Assembly (NCBI GenBank): GCA_002839185.1
Contig: PGXO01000006.1
Coordinates: 51,613 to 115,612 of the forward strand
DNA from: Synergistetes bacterium HGW-Synergistetes-1
Lineage (GTDB): Bacteria > Synergistota > Synergistia > Synergistales > Synergistaceae
Reading direction: 5' to 3'
Length of the DNA stretch: 64,000 nt
Of the stretch, positions 16,311 through 23,782 are shown piece after piece. The notes below the pieces were generated by a model that had not been told where the DNA came from, ran no database searches, and saw only the letters and a list, made by a program, of their open reading frames with translations. The position numbers and the translations under genes are program-made. Numbering within the stretch: position 1 is the stretch's first letter; each line of letters starts with the position of its first letter.

Positions 16311-19244
16311 GTGACCCAAAAATATATGAATCCCACATATGATGATCTGCTTCGTGAAAATGCTCTACTAAGAGCAGAAATAGATAAACTAAAAAGAAAA
16401 TTAGGCATGACTTCTAAAGCGCTTTCATCTGATTTTTCAATATCTTCAACGATAGATACGGATCGCATTTCAATGGATATTCAGTCCCATCCACATATAC
16501 ACAAGCACAGCAGTCCCGATGAAAAAATTGAATTGTTTATGGAATTATTTTCAGGGCGCACTGATGTTTATGCTAAGAGATATGAAAACAAGCGTACCGG
16601 AAAATCCGGATATGTTCCTGCTTGTAACAACGAGTGGGTTAGAGGTATCTGTGAAAAACCCAAAATCAAATGTTCTAAATGTCCAAAACGTGACTTGCTC
16701 CCATTAACAAAAGCAGTCATTGACTGCCACTTAAGGGGAAAAGACCCACATGGCGAAGATGTTGTAGGTGTATATCCGATGCTTTCCGATGAGACGTGCC
16801 GATTCCTTGTCGCTGATTTTGATAATGATAACTGGCAGGACGATGTGACTGTTTTTGGGGATGTTTGCAACCAGCACGGTCTAAACGTTTATGTGGAGCG
16901 GTCCCGCTCCGGTAATGGTGCTCACATTTGGTTTTTCTTTGATAAACCAATATCCTGCACCTTGGCACGTCAGTTGGGCAGCGGATTGCTGACAGTTGCG
17001 ATGGAGCAGCGGCATAACCTTAGCTTTGCGTCTTATGACCGTTTTCTGCCAAACCAGGACACGATGCCTAATGGTGGGTTTGGTAATCTTATTGCGTTAC
17101 CGTTGCAGGGATTGGTTCGCAAAAAAGGATATAGTGAATTTGTTGATGAACAGTTTGATGCCTATCCTGATCAATGGGCGTATCTTGCCGGGGTACAAAA
17201 AATTCCTACTGAAATAGCTGAAGAAATGGCTTTAAAATTTAGCAGAAACAGCGAATTGGGGGTACTGGCCAACACAGAAACAGAGAAAAAGCCTTGGGAA
17301 AAGCAGCCTCCATTTCCGCCTCTGAATGCTGCTGATTTTTCTCCTCTAGTTGAATTAGTACGCGCTAATGGGATATATCTTCCAAAGAAAGGTTGTTCTG
17401 AGCGGGCGATGGGGAGGGTGAAACGTTTGTCGGCGTTCAAAAACCCTGATTTCTATAAATCGCAGTCTATGCATTTGCCCACATATAATAAACCACGTAT
17501 TATTTGTACGGCCTGGGAAACAGAAGAATATATCTGCATTCCGCGTGGTTTAGAAACGAATCTTTTGAATTTGATAGAAGGAGCCGGTTCTACAGTTACA
17601 ATCCAAACGCTGTCTGGATCAGGGCGTTCAATAAAAATCGATTTTGTCGGTGAACTGTATGCCGAACAGAAAATGGCTGCAGAGGCACTTCTTTCCCATC
17701 ATAACGGTGTTCTGTCCGCCACAACCGCTTTTGGAAAAACAGTTACGGCCGCTTTTGTTATCGCTGCCCACAAAGTGAATACCCTGGTTTTGGTCCATAC
17801 CCAGGCCCTTATGAACCAATGGAAAACTTCACTGGAGCGGTTTTTGCAGATCGATGAATCTCTGTCTGAACAGCAAAAATGTCGCGGAAGAAAAAAACAA
17901 TTATCTAAGGTCGGTCTCTTAGGCGGCGGTAAAAATAACATAAGCGGAATTATCGATGTTGCCATCATAGGTTCTTTAATAGATAAAGGTGATGCTAAAC
18001 CTCTTGTAAGAGACTACGGGATGGTCATTGTGGATGAATGCCATCATGTACCTGCAGCTCGATTTGAAACTGTTTTACGTGAGGTTACAGCCAAATACGT
18101 TTATGGTTTGAGCGCAACACCTATTCGTCAGGATGGACACCATCCGATTATTTTTCAGCAATGCGGACCTATCCGTTACCGTGTCGATGCTAAAGAACAA
18201 TCATTGCTTCGTGGATTGTCCCATACTTTGATACCACGCCTGACAAGGTTTAGAAAGCCGGTTACAGAACCTGAGCCATGGCAAATAACGGATGTGTACT
18301 CCGTACTAACGGAAAATAAGACACGAAATGACATGATTCTTCAAGATATTGCCCATGTGCTTAAGGGAAAAGGTACACCCCTGATCTTAACGGAGCGTGT
18401 AGAACATGCCAAAATGTTAACAGTAGAATTGCAAAAGATTCTTCCTGATGTGCATGTGTTCTTTTTGACTGGAAAGGGGAGTGCGAAAGAAAAGCAATCT
18501 GTTTTGAACGATTTGCGTAATTTGCCTGCGAACGAACCTTTGGCAATTGTCGCAACGGGGAAATATGTTGGAGAAGGATTCGATATGCCTAGGCTTGATA
18601 CACTTTTCGTTACAATGCCGATCGCATGGAAAGGTACTGTGTCCCAATATGCCGGACGTCTGAATAGGATTTATGAAGATAAGCAAGAAGTTGTGGTTTA
18701 TGATTATGTTGATATTCACGTACCGGTTTTGGAAAGGATGTATTATAAGCGCCTTGCAGCGTATTCGGCACTGGGCTTTTCTGTTCGAGCATTTCCGTCA
18801 GAGCCTGATCCAAAAATCGGGACCATCTTCAATGAACAGAGTTTTCTCTCTGTATTGTCTAATGATATGGAGCAGGCAACGAAAGAAATCCTCATTTTTA
18901 GCCCTTATCTCAGCAAGGGACGTGTAAGCCAGATGAAGAGGTTATTCGTGACCTCCCTTCAACAGGGAGCAAATGTCGTGGTGTTTACGCGTTCGCCAGA
19001 ATCATTTTCAAATGCGTCCAGGCAAAAAGTATTCGATATGATTGCTGATCTAAAGAACGGCAATGTAAAGGTGATTGTGAAAGAACGTATTCACCAGAAG
19101 TTTGCCATTATCGATCGTCGAATTGTTTGGTATGGCAGCATTAACCTACTTTCGTATGGGAGAAGCGAGGAAAGTATGATGCGGTTTGAAAACCGCGAAA
19201 TCGCCGAGGAATTGCTAATGGAAGTGGAAAAAGATATTCTTTAG
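16311..19244 (+). CDS. TOTE-type primase-helicase-PLD defence protein
   Basis: A 977-residue fusion. Residues 5-30 form a short coiled coil (ENALLRAEIDKLKRKL). A Cys-rich cluster (CEKPKIKCSKCPKR, about 113-126) precedes an archaeo-eukaryotic primase domain with VADFDNDNW near 167 and SRSGNGAHIWFFF near 199. A superfamily-2 helicase follows: TTAFGKT near 470, VDECHH near 574, SATPIR near 600. The end is a phospholipase-D-like nuclease domain (IHQKFAIIDRRIVWYGS near 927). This order matches TOTE conflict-system proteins, predicted to act on invading DNA. Translation starts at a GTG with AAGAGGA 8 nt upstream. No other subunit gene follows. Confidence 0.85.
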   Translation: MTQKYMNPTYDDLLRENALLRAEIDKLKRKLGMTSKALSSDFSISSTIDTDRISMDIQSHPHIHKHSSPDEKIELFMELFSGRTDVYAKRYENKRTGKSGYVPACNNEWVRGICEKPKIKCSKCPKRDLLPLTKAVIDCHLRGKDPHGEDVVGVYPMLSDETCRFLVADFDNDNWQDDVTVFGDVCNQHGLNVYVERSRSGNGAHIWFFFDKPISCTLARQLGSGLLTVAMEQRHNLSFASYDRFLPNQDTMPNGGFGNLIALPLQGLVRKKGYSEFVDEQFDAYPDQWAYLAGVQKIPTEIAEEMALKFSRNSELGVLANTETEKKPWEKQPPFPPLNAADFSPLVELVRANGIYLPKKGCSERAMGRVKRLSAFKNPDFYKSQSMHLPTYNKPRIICTAWETEEYICIPRGLETNLLNLIEGAGSTVTIQTLSGSGRSIKIDFVGELYAEQKMAAEALLSHHNGVLSATTAFGKTVTAAFVIAAHKVNTLVLVHTQALMNQWKTSLERFLQIDESLSEQQKCRGRKKQLSKVGLLGGGKNNISGIIDVAIIGSLIDKGDAKPLVRDYGMVIVDECHHVPAARFETVLREVTAKYVYGLSATPIRQDGHHPIIFQQCGPIRYRVDAKEQSLLRGLSHTLIPRLTRFRKPVTEPEPWQITDVYSVLTENKTRNDMILQDIAHVLKGKGTPLILTERVEHAKMLTVELQKILPDVHVFFLTGKGSAKEKQSVLNDLRNLPANEPLAIVATGKYVGEGFDMPRLDTLFVTMPIAWKGTVSQYAGRLNRIYEDKQEVVVYDYVDIHVPVLERMYYKRLAAYSALGFSVRAFPSEPDPKIGTIFNEQSFLSVLSNDMEQATKEILIFSPYLSKGRVSQMKRLFVTSLQQGANVVVFTRSPESFSNASRQKVFDMIADLKNGNVKVIVKERIHQKFAIIDRRIVWYGSINLLSYGRSEESMMRFENREIAEELLMEVEKDIL

Positions 19245-19309
19245 ACTCGGTGGTTTTGTCAATGTTTATGTAATATAACATCCTTGCAGCAATTTTGTCA
19301 TAATACTTC

Positions 19310-19360
19310 TTTGCTTTTGCTCTTACGTTCGTTTTGAACGAGAGAGCGAACGCAAAAAAA
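19310..19360. terminator. Imperfect long hairpin after the TOTE gene
   Basis: TTTGCTTTTGCTCTTACGTTC can pair with GAACGAGAGAGCGAACGCAAA (about 17 of 21 positions) around a GTTTT loop. The T-run lies on the minus strand. It may limit transcription between the defence modules. The remaining 19361-19480 shows nothing. Confidence 0.4.
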
Positions 19361-19483
19361 TATGAGATGCTATTATGGACCCTAAACAGCTGTAGGATAA
19401 CTATCCAGGGTAAACTATAAAACTCAACACCGAATATCCTAACCCATCTACTCTCAACGAATTCAATCTTAATCTGTATTTAC

Positions 19484-19612
19484 AACCGCTCACTATCGCT
19501 TCACCACAGCTCGTCACGCGACCGTATTTGTCGCAGCTTCACAATTGTAAACGCCGCTTGCCTATGCTTGCCAATTGCTCGTCAGGCCGGATGACCCTCC
19601 CAGCCCGTGTGG
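19484..19612. repeat. Intergenic hairpin-array block 7 (left flank of the wHTH/NTase pair)
   Basis: ACAACCGCTCACTATCGCTTCACC, a GCGAC...GTCGC hairpin, AGCTTCACAATTGTAAACGCCGC, TTGCC words, ending CAGGCCGGATGACC. It is the left member of a direct repeat whose right member is 21738-21952. Confidence 0.8.
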
Positions 19613-19815
19613 AAGCAAAGAAGTATGCAATGAAGCAGGCGGAAAGAACGAAGAAAGCCATGACCAATTTGCAGAAGATAGTCCCCGGGATGAGCGACTA
19701 CGAAGCCTGGACCGAGACCATGCAGAAATACTGCATCACCCCCTATCCTCCCGAGATCCCGAAAGCGGAGGAGGAGCAGGAAAAGAAGAAGATGACTAAG
19801 GAGAAGAAGGGATAG
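19613..19815 (+). pseudogene. Duplicated 3' gene remnant, copy A
   Basis: About 67 codons open in frame, with a basic, Lys-rich end: MTNLQKIVPGMSDYEAWTE, then TPYPPEIPK. Copy B at 21954-22208 shares this stretch almost exactly. The upstream part is repeat DNA with no ribosome site, so this looks like the 3' end of a once larger gene. I do not recognise the family. The 24-bp word at 19834 follows directly. Confidence 0.5.
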
Positions 19816-19833
19816 ATCTGCATCCTCTAATAG

Positions 19834-19857
19834 TGTCAAATGTGTAGGTCTGACCCC
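19834..19857 (+). repeat. 24-bp dispersed word, copy 1
   Basis: TGTCAA(A)TGTGTAGGTCTGACCCC. At least nine full or partial copies occur in this window, mostly beside gene fragments. Confidence 0.8.
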
Positions 19858-19951
19858 AATTGTGTTAATTAATTCATAAAAATAGCATTAATTTATTTAT
19901 GATGATATAATGACAATGTTTATGAATTAATAAGTGAGGGGTGATATTTGG

Positions 19952-20947
19952 GTGACTAAAGAATTGAATGTGCTTGGGTTGCCTCTGCAACTCGAAGAAC
20001 TTGAGGTCAAAGACAAGTTGCCATTGGCCTTTATAGGAGATTATGACTTTTACAGAGGTAAACTCCTTAATAAAGAGTTTCTTGTATTTCACTTCAAAGG
20101 GGATTACCTGTCGATCCCGCGCCTTCAAAAACACTTTGAAATAATACCAAGGTTCTTAGGAGTAACGGACCATTGTGTTTTATGGCTTAATAAAGTCAGC
20201 TCTGCAAGAAGAGAACGTTTGATAGAGAACAGTATCCCATTTTTTGTTGATGAAAAGATGGTATTTCTTCCGTTCTTGGGTACTCAGCTTGAGAAGCGCC
20301 AGGATGCAGCACTTAAACCACTTGCAGATAAATTCACGACAGCAGAGCAGTGCGTCTTTTTATGGATCTTGCATAACAAAACTTCAGAGTGCCCTATCAG
20401 CCGGATCAGGAATGACTTAAAGCTTTCTCAGGCCACTGTGGCAAGGGCTATGTTGCTTTTGATGCAATACGGACTTCTGACTTTCAGTGGTAAAGGAACG
20501 AGAAAGAAGTATTTCAGAATTGAGGCAAAACAGTTTTGGGAAACAGGTAATAAATATTTGCAGTCTCCCGTGCAAAAAAGGCTTTTCATGGAAGATGTTA
20601 CGCCGTTGCAAACAATTGAGACATTTACTGCCGGTGAAGATGCCCTGGCAAAAATGAGCATGCTTGAAATTCCCGAGCATCAATGTAAGGCAGTTTATAA
20701 AAAGTATTTCGACAAATTAATAGGGTCAGCTGTCTCATCTCCAGATATGCTTCGCTCTGAAAACTATGTGATAGTTGAGCTCTGGAACTACGATCCGGGC
20801 CTGTTTGCAAAGACATGTCCGGACAGCCCATCAAAGAGCGGAATTGTAGATATTTTCTCTCTTTATGCCTCTCTTGAAAATCTAATAGAAGATGTGCGTA
20901 TCGAAAAAGAATTTGAAACGCTCATGGAGGACTTTTTCAATGGTTAA
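19952..20947 (+). CDS. Winged-helix protein paired with a nucleotidyltransferase
   Basis: A 331-residue protein. The middle (about residues 128-200) looks like a MarR-type winged helix (TTAEQCVFLWILHNK, ISRIRNDLKLSQATVARAML, then a KGTRKKYF wing). The roughly 110 N-terminal residues are alpha/beta and unassigned, and the C-terminal third is also unassigned. It overlaps the next gene by 8 nt, so the two form an operon resembling type IV (AbiE-like) toxin-antitoxin pairs, where the DNA-binding partner is antitoxin and repressor. The start is the GTG at 19952 after GAGGGGTGAT; a GTG at 19934 lacks a site. The toxin-antitoxin role is inference. Confidence 0.75.
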   Translation: MTKELNVLGLPLQLEELEVKDKLPLAFIGDYDFYRGKLLNKEFLVFHFKGDYLSIPRLQKHFEIIPRFLGVTDHCVLWLNKVSSARRERLIENSIPFFVDEKMVFLPFLGTQLEKRQDAALKPLADKFTTAEQCVFLWILHNKTSECPISRIRNDLKLSQATVARAMLLLMQYGLLTFSGKGTRKKYFRIEAKQFWETGNKYLQSPVQKRLFMEDVTPLQTIETFTAGEDALAKMSMLEIPEHQCKAVYKKYFDKLIGSAVSSPDMLRSENYVIVELWNYDPGLFAKTCPDSPSKSGIVDIFSLYASLENLIEDVRIEKEFETLMEDFFNG

Positions 20948-21698
20948 AGGAATCGAAGTATTTCGCAAACACTTTGCAGGGGACGAAGACAAGTATGTTC
21001 TGATAGGAGGAACAGCCTGCGATCTCTTGTTTCAAAAAAATGGCCTGCCGTTTCGTGCAACAAGGGATCTGGATATCATACTTGTTGCCGAAGCACTGAC
21101 ACCTGAGTTTGGAGTAAAATTCTGGGAGTTTATTAAGAACGGGAAATATATGATCCAGCAGCGAAGTGACGGAAACCCCATTTTTTACCGTTTCAGAAAC
21201 CCGCAGGACAAGGCTTTTCCTGCAATGCTTGAACTTTTCTCCCGATCCTCCAAAACACTTGACCCTGTAAGTCCGGATTCCAATTTAACGAAGATACCGC
21301 TGGGGGATGAAATATCCAGTTTGTCAGCAATACTCCTGAACAATTCATATTATGCACTGTTGAAAGACGGCACCATTCAGATAGATGGTATATCTCTTCT
21401 GTCTGATGCATATCTTTTGTTATTCAAAGCAAAAGCATGGCTGGATCTCTCTGGCCGAAAGAAACTGGGAGGAAACGTAGACAGCCGAGATATAAAAAAA
21501 CATAAAAATGATGTTTTTCGTTTGTCAGCGTTACTGTCTCCTACTTTGAAAGTTGATATTCACGGAGAGGTGAAAAATGATCTAGTTGAATTTATAAATG
21601 CATGCGAAGGAGATACCATCGATCCGAAGGCGCTGGGACTGTCAGGGCTTTCTCAATCAGACATTTTGCAACGCATCAAGATATTTTATGGTGTATGA
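20940..21698 (+). CDS. AbiEii-like nucleotidyltransferase
   Basis: A 252-residue predicted nucleotidyltransferase. The first motif is LIGGTACDLL near residue 22 and the metal-binding pair is TRDLDIIL near 41. A later LLLFKAKAWLDL helix resembles the AbiEii/DUF1814 group. Such proteins transfer nucleotides to tRNA ends or other targets and act as toxins. The ATG at 20940 overlaps the upstream stop (ATGGTTAA) and has GGAGG 9 nt upstream inside the previous gene. It forms a two-gene cassette with the winged-helix gene, and the cassette lies between two direct copies of a repeat module. Confidence 0.75.
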   Translation: MVKGIEVFRKHFAGDEDKYVLIGGTACDLLFQKNGLPFRATRDLDIILVAEALTPEFGVKFWEFIKNGKYMIQQRSDGNPIFYRFRNPQDKAFPAMLELFSRSSKTLDPVSPDSNLTKIPLGDEISSLSAILLNNSYYALLKDGTIQIDGISLLSDAYLLLFKAKAWLDLSGRKKLGGNVDSRDIKKHKNDVFRLSALLSPTLKVDIHGEVKNDLVEFINACEGDTIDPKALGLSGLSQSDILQRIKIFYGV

Positions 21699-21737
21699 AC
21701 ATATGTGGTGAATTTCCGACATGCCCGGTCGGGTAAA

Positions 21738-21952
21738 TTGGATCTTAAATCATTAATTCTCCGCGATGCGAAGCGATGCAAATTCCCCGCAGCGAGAGCA
21801 TTGCTGCAAATTCACCGCGACCTTTGGTCGCAAATTCCCCGATCCTGACCCTACAACCGCTCACTATCGCTTCACTACTGTATTTGTCGCAGCTTCACAA
21901 TTGTAAATGCCGCTTGCCAACTGCTTGCCAGGCGGCATGTCCCCGCCGCCCC
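21738..21952. repeat. Intergenic hairpin-array block 8 (right flank of the wHTH/NTase pair)
   Basis: CTTAAATCATTAATTCTCC core, GCGATGCGAAGCGATGC, AAATTCCCC, GCAGCGAGAGCATTGCTGC, AAATTCACC, GCGACC-TTT-GGTCGC (perfect), AAATTCCCC. These are followed by ACAACCGCTCACTATCGCTTCAC and GTCGCAGCTTCACAATTGTAA, shared with 19484-19560. Confidence 0.85.
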
Positions 21953-21953
21953 T

Positions 21954-22208
21954 TTGATTGAGCACTGGAGTATCTACTTTCCGAGGGTTTTGAAGAGGGC
22001 CGATCCTGAGGAAGCAAAGAAACTCGCAATGAAGTTGGCAAAAATAACGAAAAAAGAGATGACCAATTTGCAGAAGATAGTTCCGGGGATGAGCGACTAC
22101 GAAGCCTGGACCGAGACCATTCAGACCTGCTGCATTACCCCATATCCGCCGGAGATCCCGAAAGCACCCAAGCAGTTGGAAAAGAAGAAAATAACGAAGA
22201 AGAAGTAG
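21954..22208 (+). pseudogene. Duplicated 3' gene remnant, copy B
   Basis: 84 codons open from a TTG; the product is Lys-rich. It has 20 or so extra codons at the front compared with copy A (IEHWSIYFPRVLKRADPEE), then the shared MTNLQKIVPGMSDYEAWTE and ITPYPPEIPKA. The ancestral gene was therefore longer and both copies are 3' fragments. Two 24-bp words (22233, 22276) follow. Function unknown; possibly part of a mobile element. Confidence 0.5.
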
Positions 22209-22232
22209 GGATATATATGCATCCGCCCATAG

Positions 22233-22299
22233 TGTCAATTGTGTAGGGCTGACCCTGACCCCAGAAGGTTTATTATGTCAAATGTGTACGTCTGACCCC
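22233..22299 (+). repeat. 24-bp dispersed word, copies 2 and 3
   Basis: Copy 2 (22233-22262) reads TGTCAATTGTGTAGGGCTGACCC with an extra TGACCCC. Copy 3 (22276-22299) differs from copy 1 by one base (GTACG for GTAGG). They are placed tandemly after remnant copy B. Confidence 0.75.
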
Positions 22300-22323
22300 A
22301 ATTGCAGTTCTAGCCTCAGCCCC

Positions 22324-22863
22324 TTATGAAGACCTTCCGTTTTTTTTAAATGCTTCACGGATCGTCGCACAAGGAAGGAAAAGTTTGTTTTTTGTGTCAT
22401 AGAAGTTGCAAAATCCATACTTGAGATAAAAAGGGATCGATCCTTCTTTTGAATCAACGACCATAGCCCACCATGGGATCTGACTATCGAGAGCCCTATT
22501 CATAGCGTCAAGCAGCAGAAGCTCGCCAATTCCTTTTTCACGAAACCTCAAATCAACAGCAAGCCTGCCGAGTAAAACGGCAGGTATATGTGGGTATTTA
22601 GGAAGTTTTTTTCGTATATGATCCGGAATATCTGAAAGATAGACCGAATACATGGACAGAGTATAAAATCCGGCAATATGATCTTTTCCGGGGCTAAGTG
22701 CTGTGAACAGAGCGCAGGCTCTTTTATCTATATCCTGAGGTGCCTGTCTTTTCAACCATGAGTTCAGATCATCTGCCCCACAGTCAAAACTGCCTCTCAA
22801 TTCTTTTAGTTTTCCGGACCATGGTTCTATCTTATAGTCCAAATTGTCCCGTGCACTCATCAC
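22324..22863 (-). CDS. GNAT acetyltransferase toxin (TacT/AtaT-like)
   Basis: A GNAT acetyltransferase of about 179 residues. The acetyl-CoA motif is LGRLAVDLRFREKGIGELLL, and the C-terminal FYLKYGF carries the usual catalytic Tyr. GNAT toxins of the TacT/AtaT type acetylate the amino group of aminoacyl-tRNA and stop translation. It directly follows the DUF1778 antitoxin gene: the stop TAG is adjacent to GTG-ATG, so the start is 22863 (GTG) or 22860 (ATG). Size, partner and order all match a DUF1778-GNAT toxin-antitoxin pair. Confidence 0.9.
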   Translation of the reverse strand: MMSARDNLDYKIEPWSGKLKELRGSFDCGADDLNSWLKRQAPQDIDKRACALFTALSPGKDHIAGFYTLSMYSVYLSDIPDHIRKKLPKYPHIPAVLLGRLAVDLRFREKGIGELLLLDAMNRALDSQIPWWAMVVDSKEGSIPFYLKYGFCNFYDTKNKLFLPCATIREAFKKNGRSS

Positions 22864-23157
22864 CTAGCTGTTTTTCCTTTGGACAAAGCGCTCGGCTGCC
22901 TCCCTAAGAGCATCTTTTGGCGCCTGAGGAGTTATCAGTGCTTGGGCAAACAGCACCTGATCCTTCGTGCTGAGCTCGAGGATCGCATTATCCCTTAGGA
23001 CACTTTTCGCTGCAGACAAGGCAGAAGAGATAACAAAATCACTTAAACTGAGATTCTCCAGCTTAGCTGCCTCCAAGATAAGGTCCTTTACATCCCCTGG
23101 TACCCTCGCCTCGATCCGGTCCTTTTTACTTGTTCTGTTTTTAATACATGTCTCCAT
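22864..23157 (-). CDS. DUF1778 antitoxin (TacA-like, ribbon-helix-helix)
   Basis: A 97-residue antitoxin with an N-terminal ribbon-helix-helix (RIEARVPGDVKDLILEAAKL, then LSLSDFVISSAL) and a C-terminal toxin-wrapping tail (QVLFAQALITPQAPKDAL). I chose the ATG at 23157 because GGGGGAA lies about 6 nt upstream; a TTG at 23172 would sit on that element. Its dimer probably binds the inverted repeat at 23208-23230 inside its own promoter. Confidence 0.9.
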   Translation of the reverse strand: METCIKNRTSKKDRIEARVPGDVKDLILEAAKLENLSLSDFVISSALSAAKSVLRDNAILELSTKDQVLFAQALITPQAPKDALREAAERFVQRKNS

Positions 23158-23206
23158 GGCTTGTTCCCCCAAATATTATTGTATTGCATGCACTATGCAT
23201 CTTCAA

Positions 23207-23235
23207 ATTGTACGGCAAATAACCGTACAAGTCAA
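23207..23235 (-). promoter_or_regulatory. Promoter and operator of the DUF1778-GNAT operon
   Basis: On the minus strand: TTGACT (23235-23230), 17-bp spacer, TACAAT (23212-23207). A perfect 8-bp inverted repeat TTGTACGG-CAAATAA-CCGTACAA (23208-23230) covers the spacer and the -10 box, an ideal autorepression site. Confidence 0.8.
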
Positions 23236-23400
23236 TCTTTTGGGATCTCTTCATTATCAGGGATAGATTTCCGAATAGTGTTGGTCTGATTCTAGATCCT
23301 CGATATTCGATACGTAAAGGCCCGGCCAAGTTTTAGCACCCTTTATAACTGCTCTAATAAACAAAAGCCCAAACCGTATTTTCCAAGGGTTAGCTAAATA

Positions 23401-23424
23401 TGTCAAATGTGTAGGTCTGACCCC
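23401..23424 (+). repeat. 24-bp dispersed word, copy 4
   Basis: Identical to copy 1. It stands in the 435-bp gap between the toxin-antitoxin operon and the rubredoxin gene, where no gene is visible. Confidence 0.8.
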
Positions 23425-23592
23425 ATTTAGACCCCCTGATAGTTTAAGAAGAGACGTTCTTCGTAAAATATGGTGCCTTTTCAGTTGACCCACCCTTGAT
23501 AAGCAATTAATGATGTGATACGGTTTTACAAGAATATTCTAAATTGTCAAATAGCTTTCTAAAAATAGACTAAACAAAAGGGAGGTGAAGAA

Positions 23593-23754
23593 ATGACAAA
23601 ATATAGATGCACAGTCTGTGATTATATTTATGACCCCGCTGTGGGAGACGATACACAGGGGATAGATCCGGGAACCGCATTTGAGAACATACCAGACACT
23701 TGGAGATGCCCCGTCTGTGGTGTCCCGAAAAGCGATTTTGTTAAAGAAGACTAA
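23593..23754 (+). CDS. Rubredoxin
   Basis: A 53-residue rubredoxin with both iron-binding Cys pairs: [12 protein letters not shown] near the start and [13 protein letters not shown] near the end. It carries single electrons in the cytoplasm, often for oxygen or peroxide reduction in anaerobes. It has a strong site (GGGAGGTGAAGAA) before the ATG. The 2-oxoacid:ferredoxin oxidoreductase genes start 28 nt after its stop, so the three are probably co-transcribed; the hemerythrin-like gene further down would fit an oxygen-response role. Confidence 0.96.
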   Translation: MTKYRCTVCDYIYDPAVGDDTQGIDPGTAFENIPDTWRCPVCGVPKSDFVKED

Positions 23755-23782
23755 ACAACAGGGAGAGGAGGGAGAGATAAAA

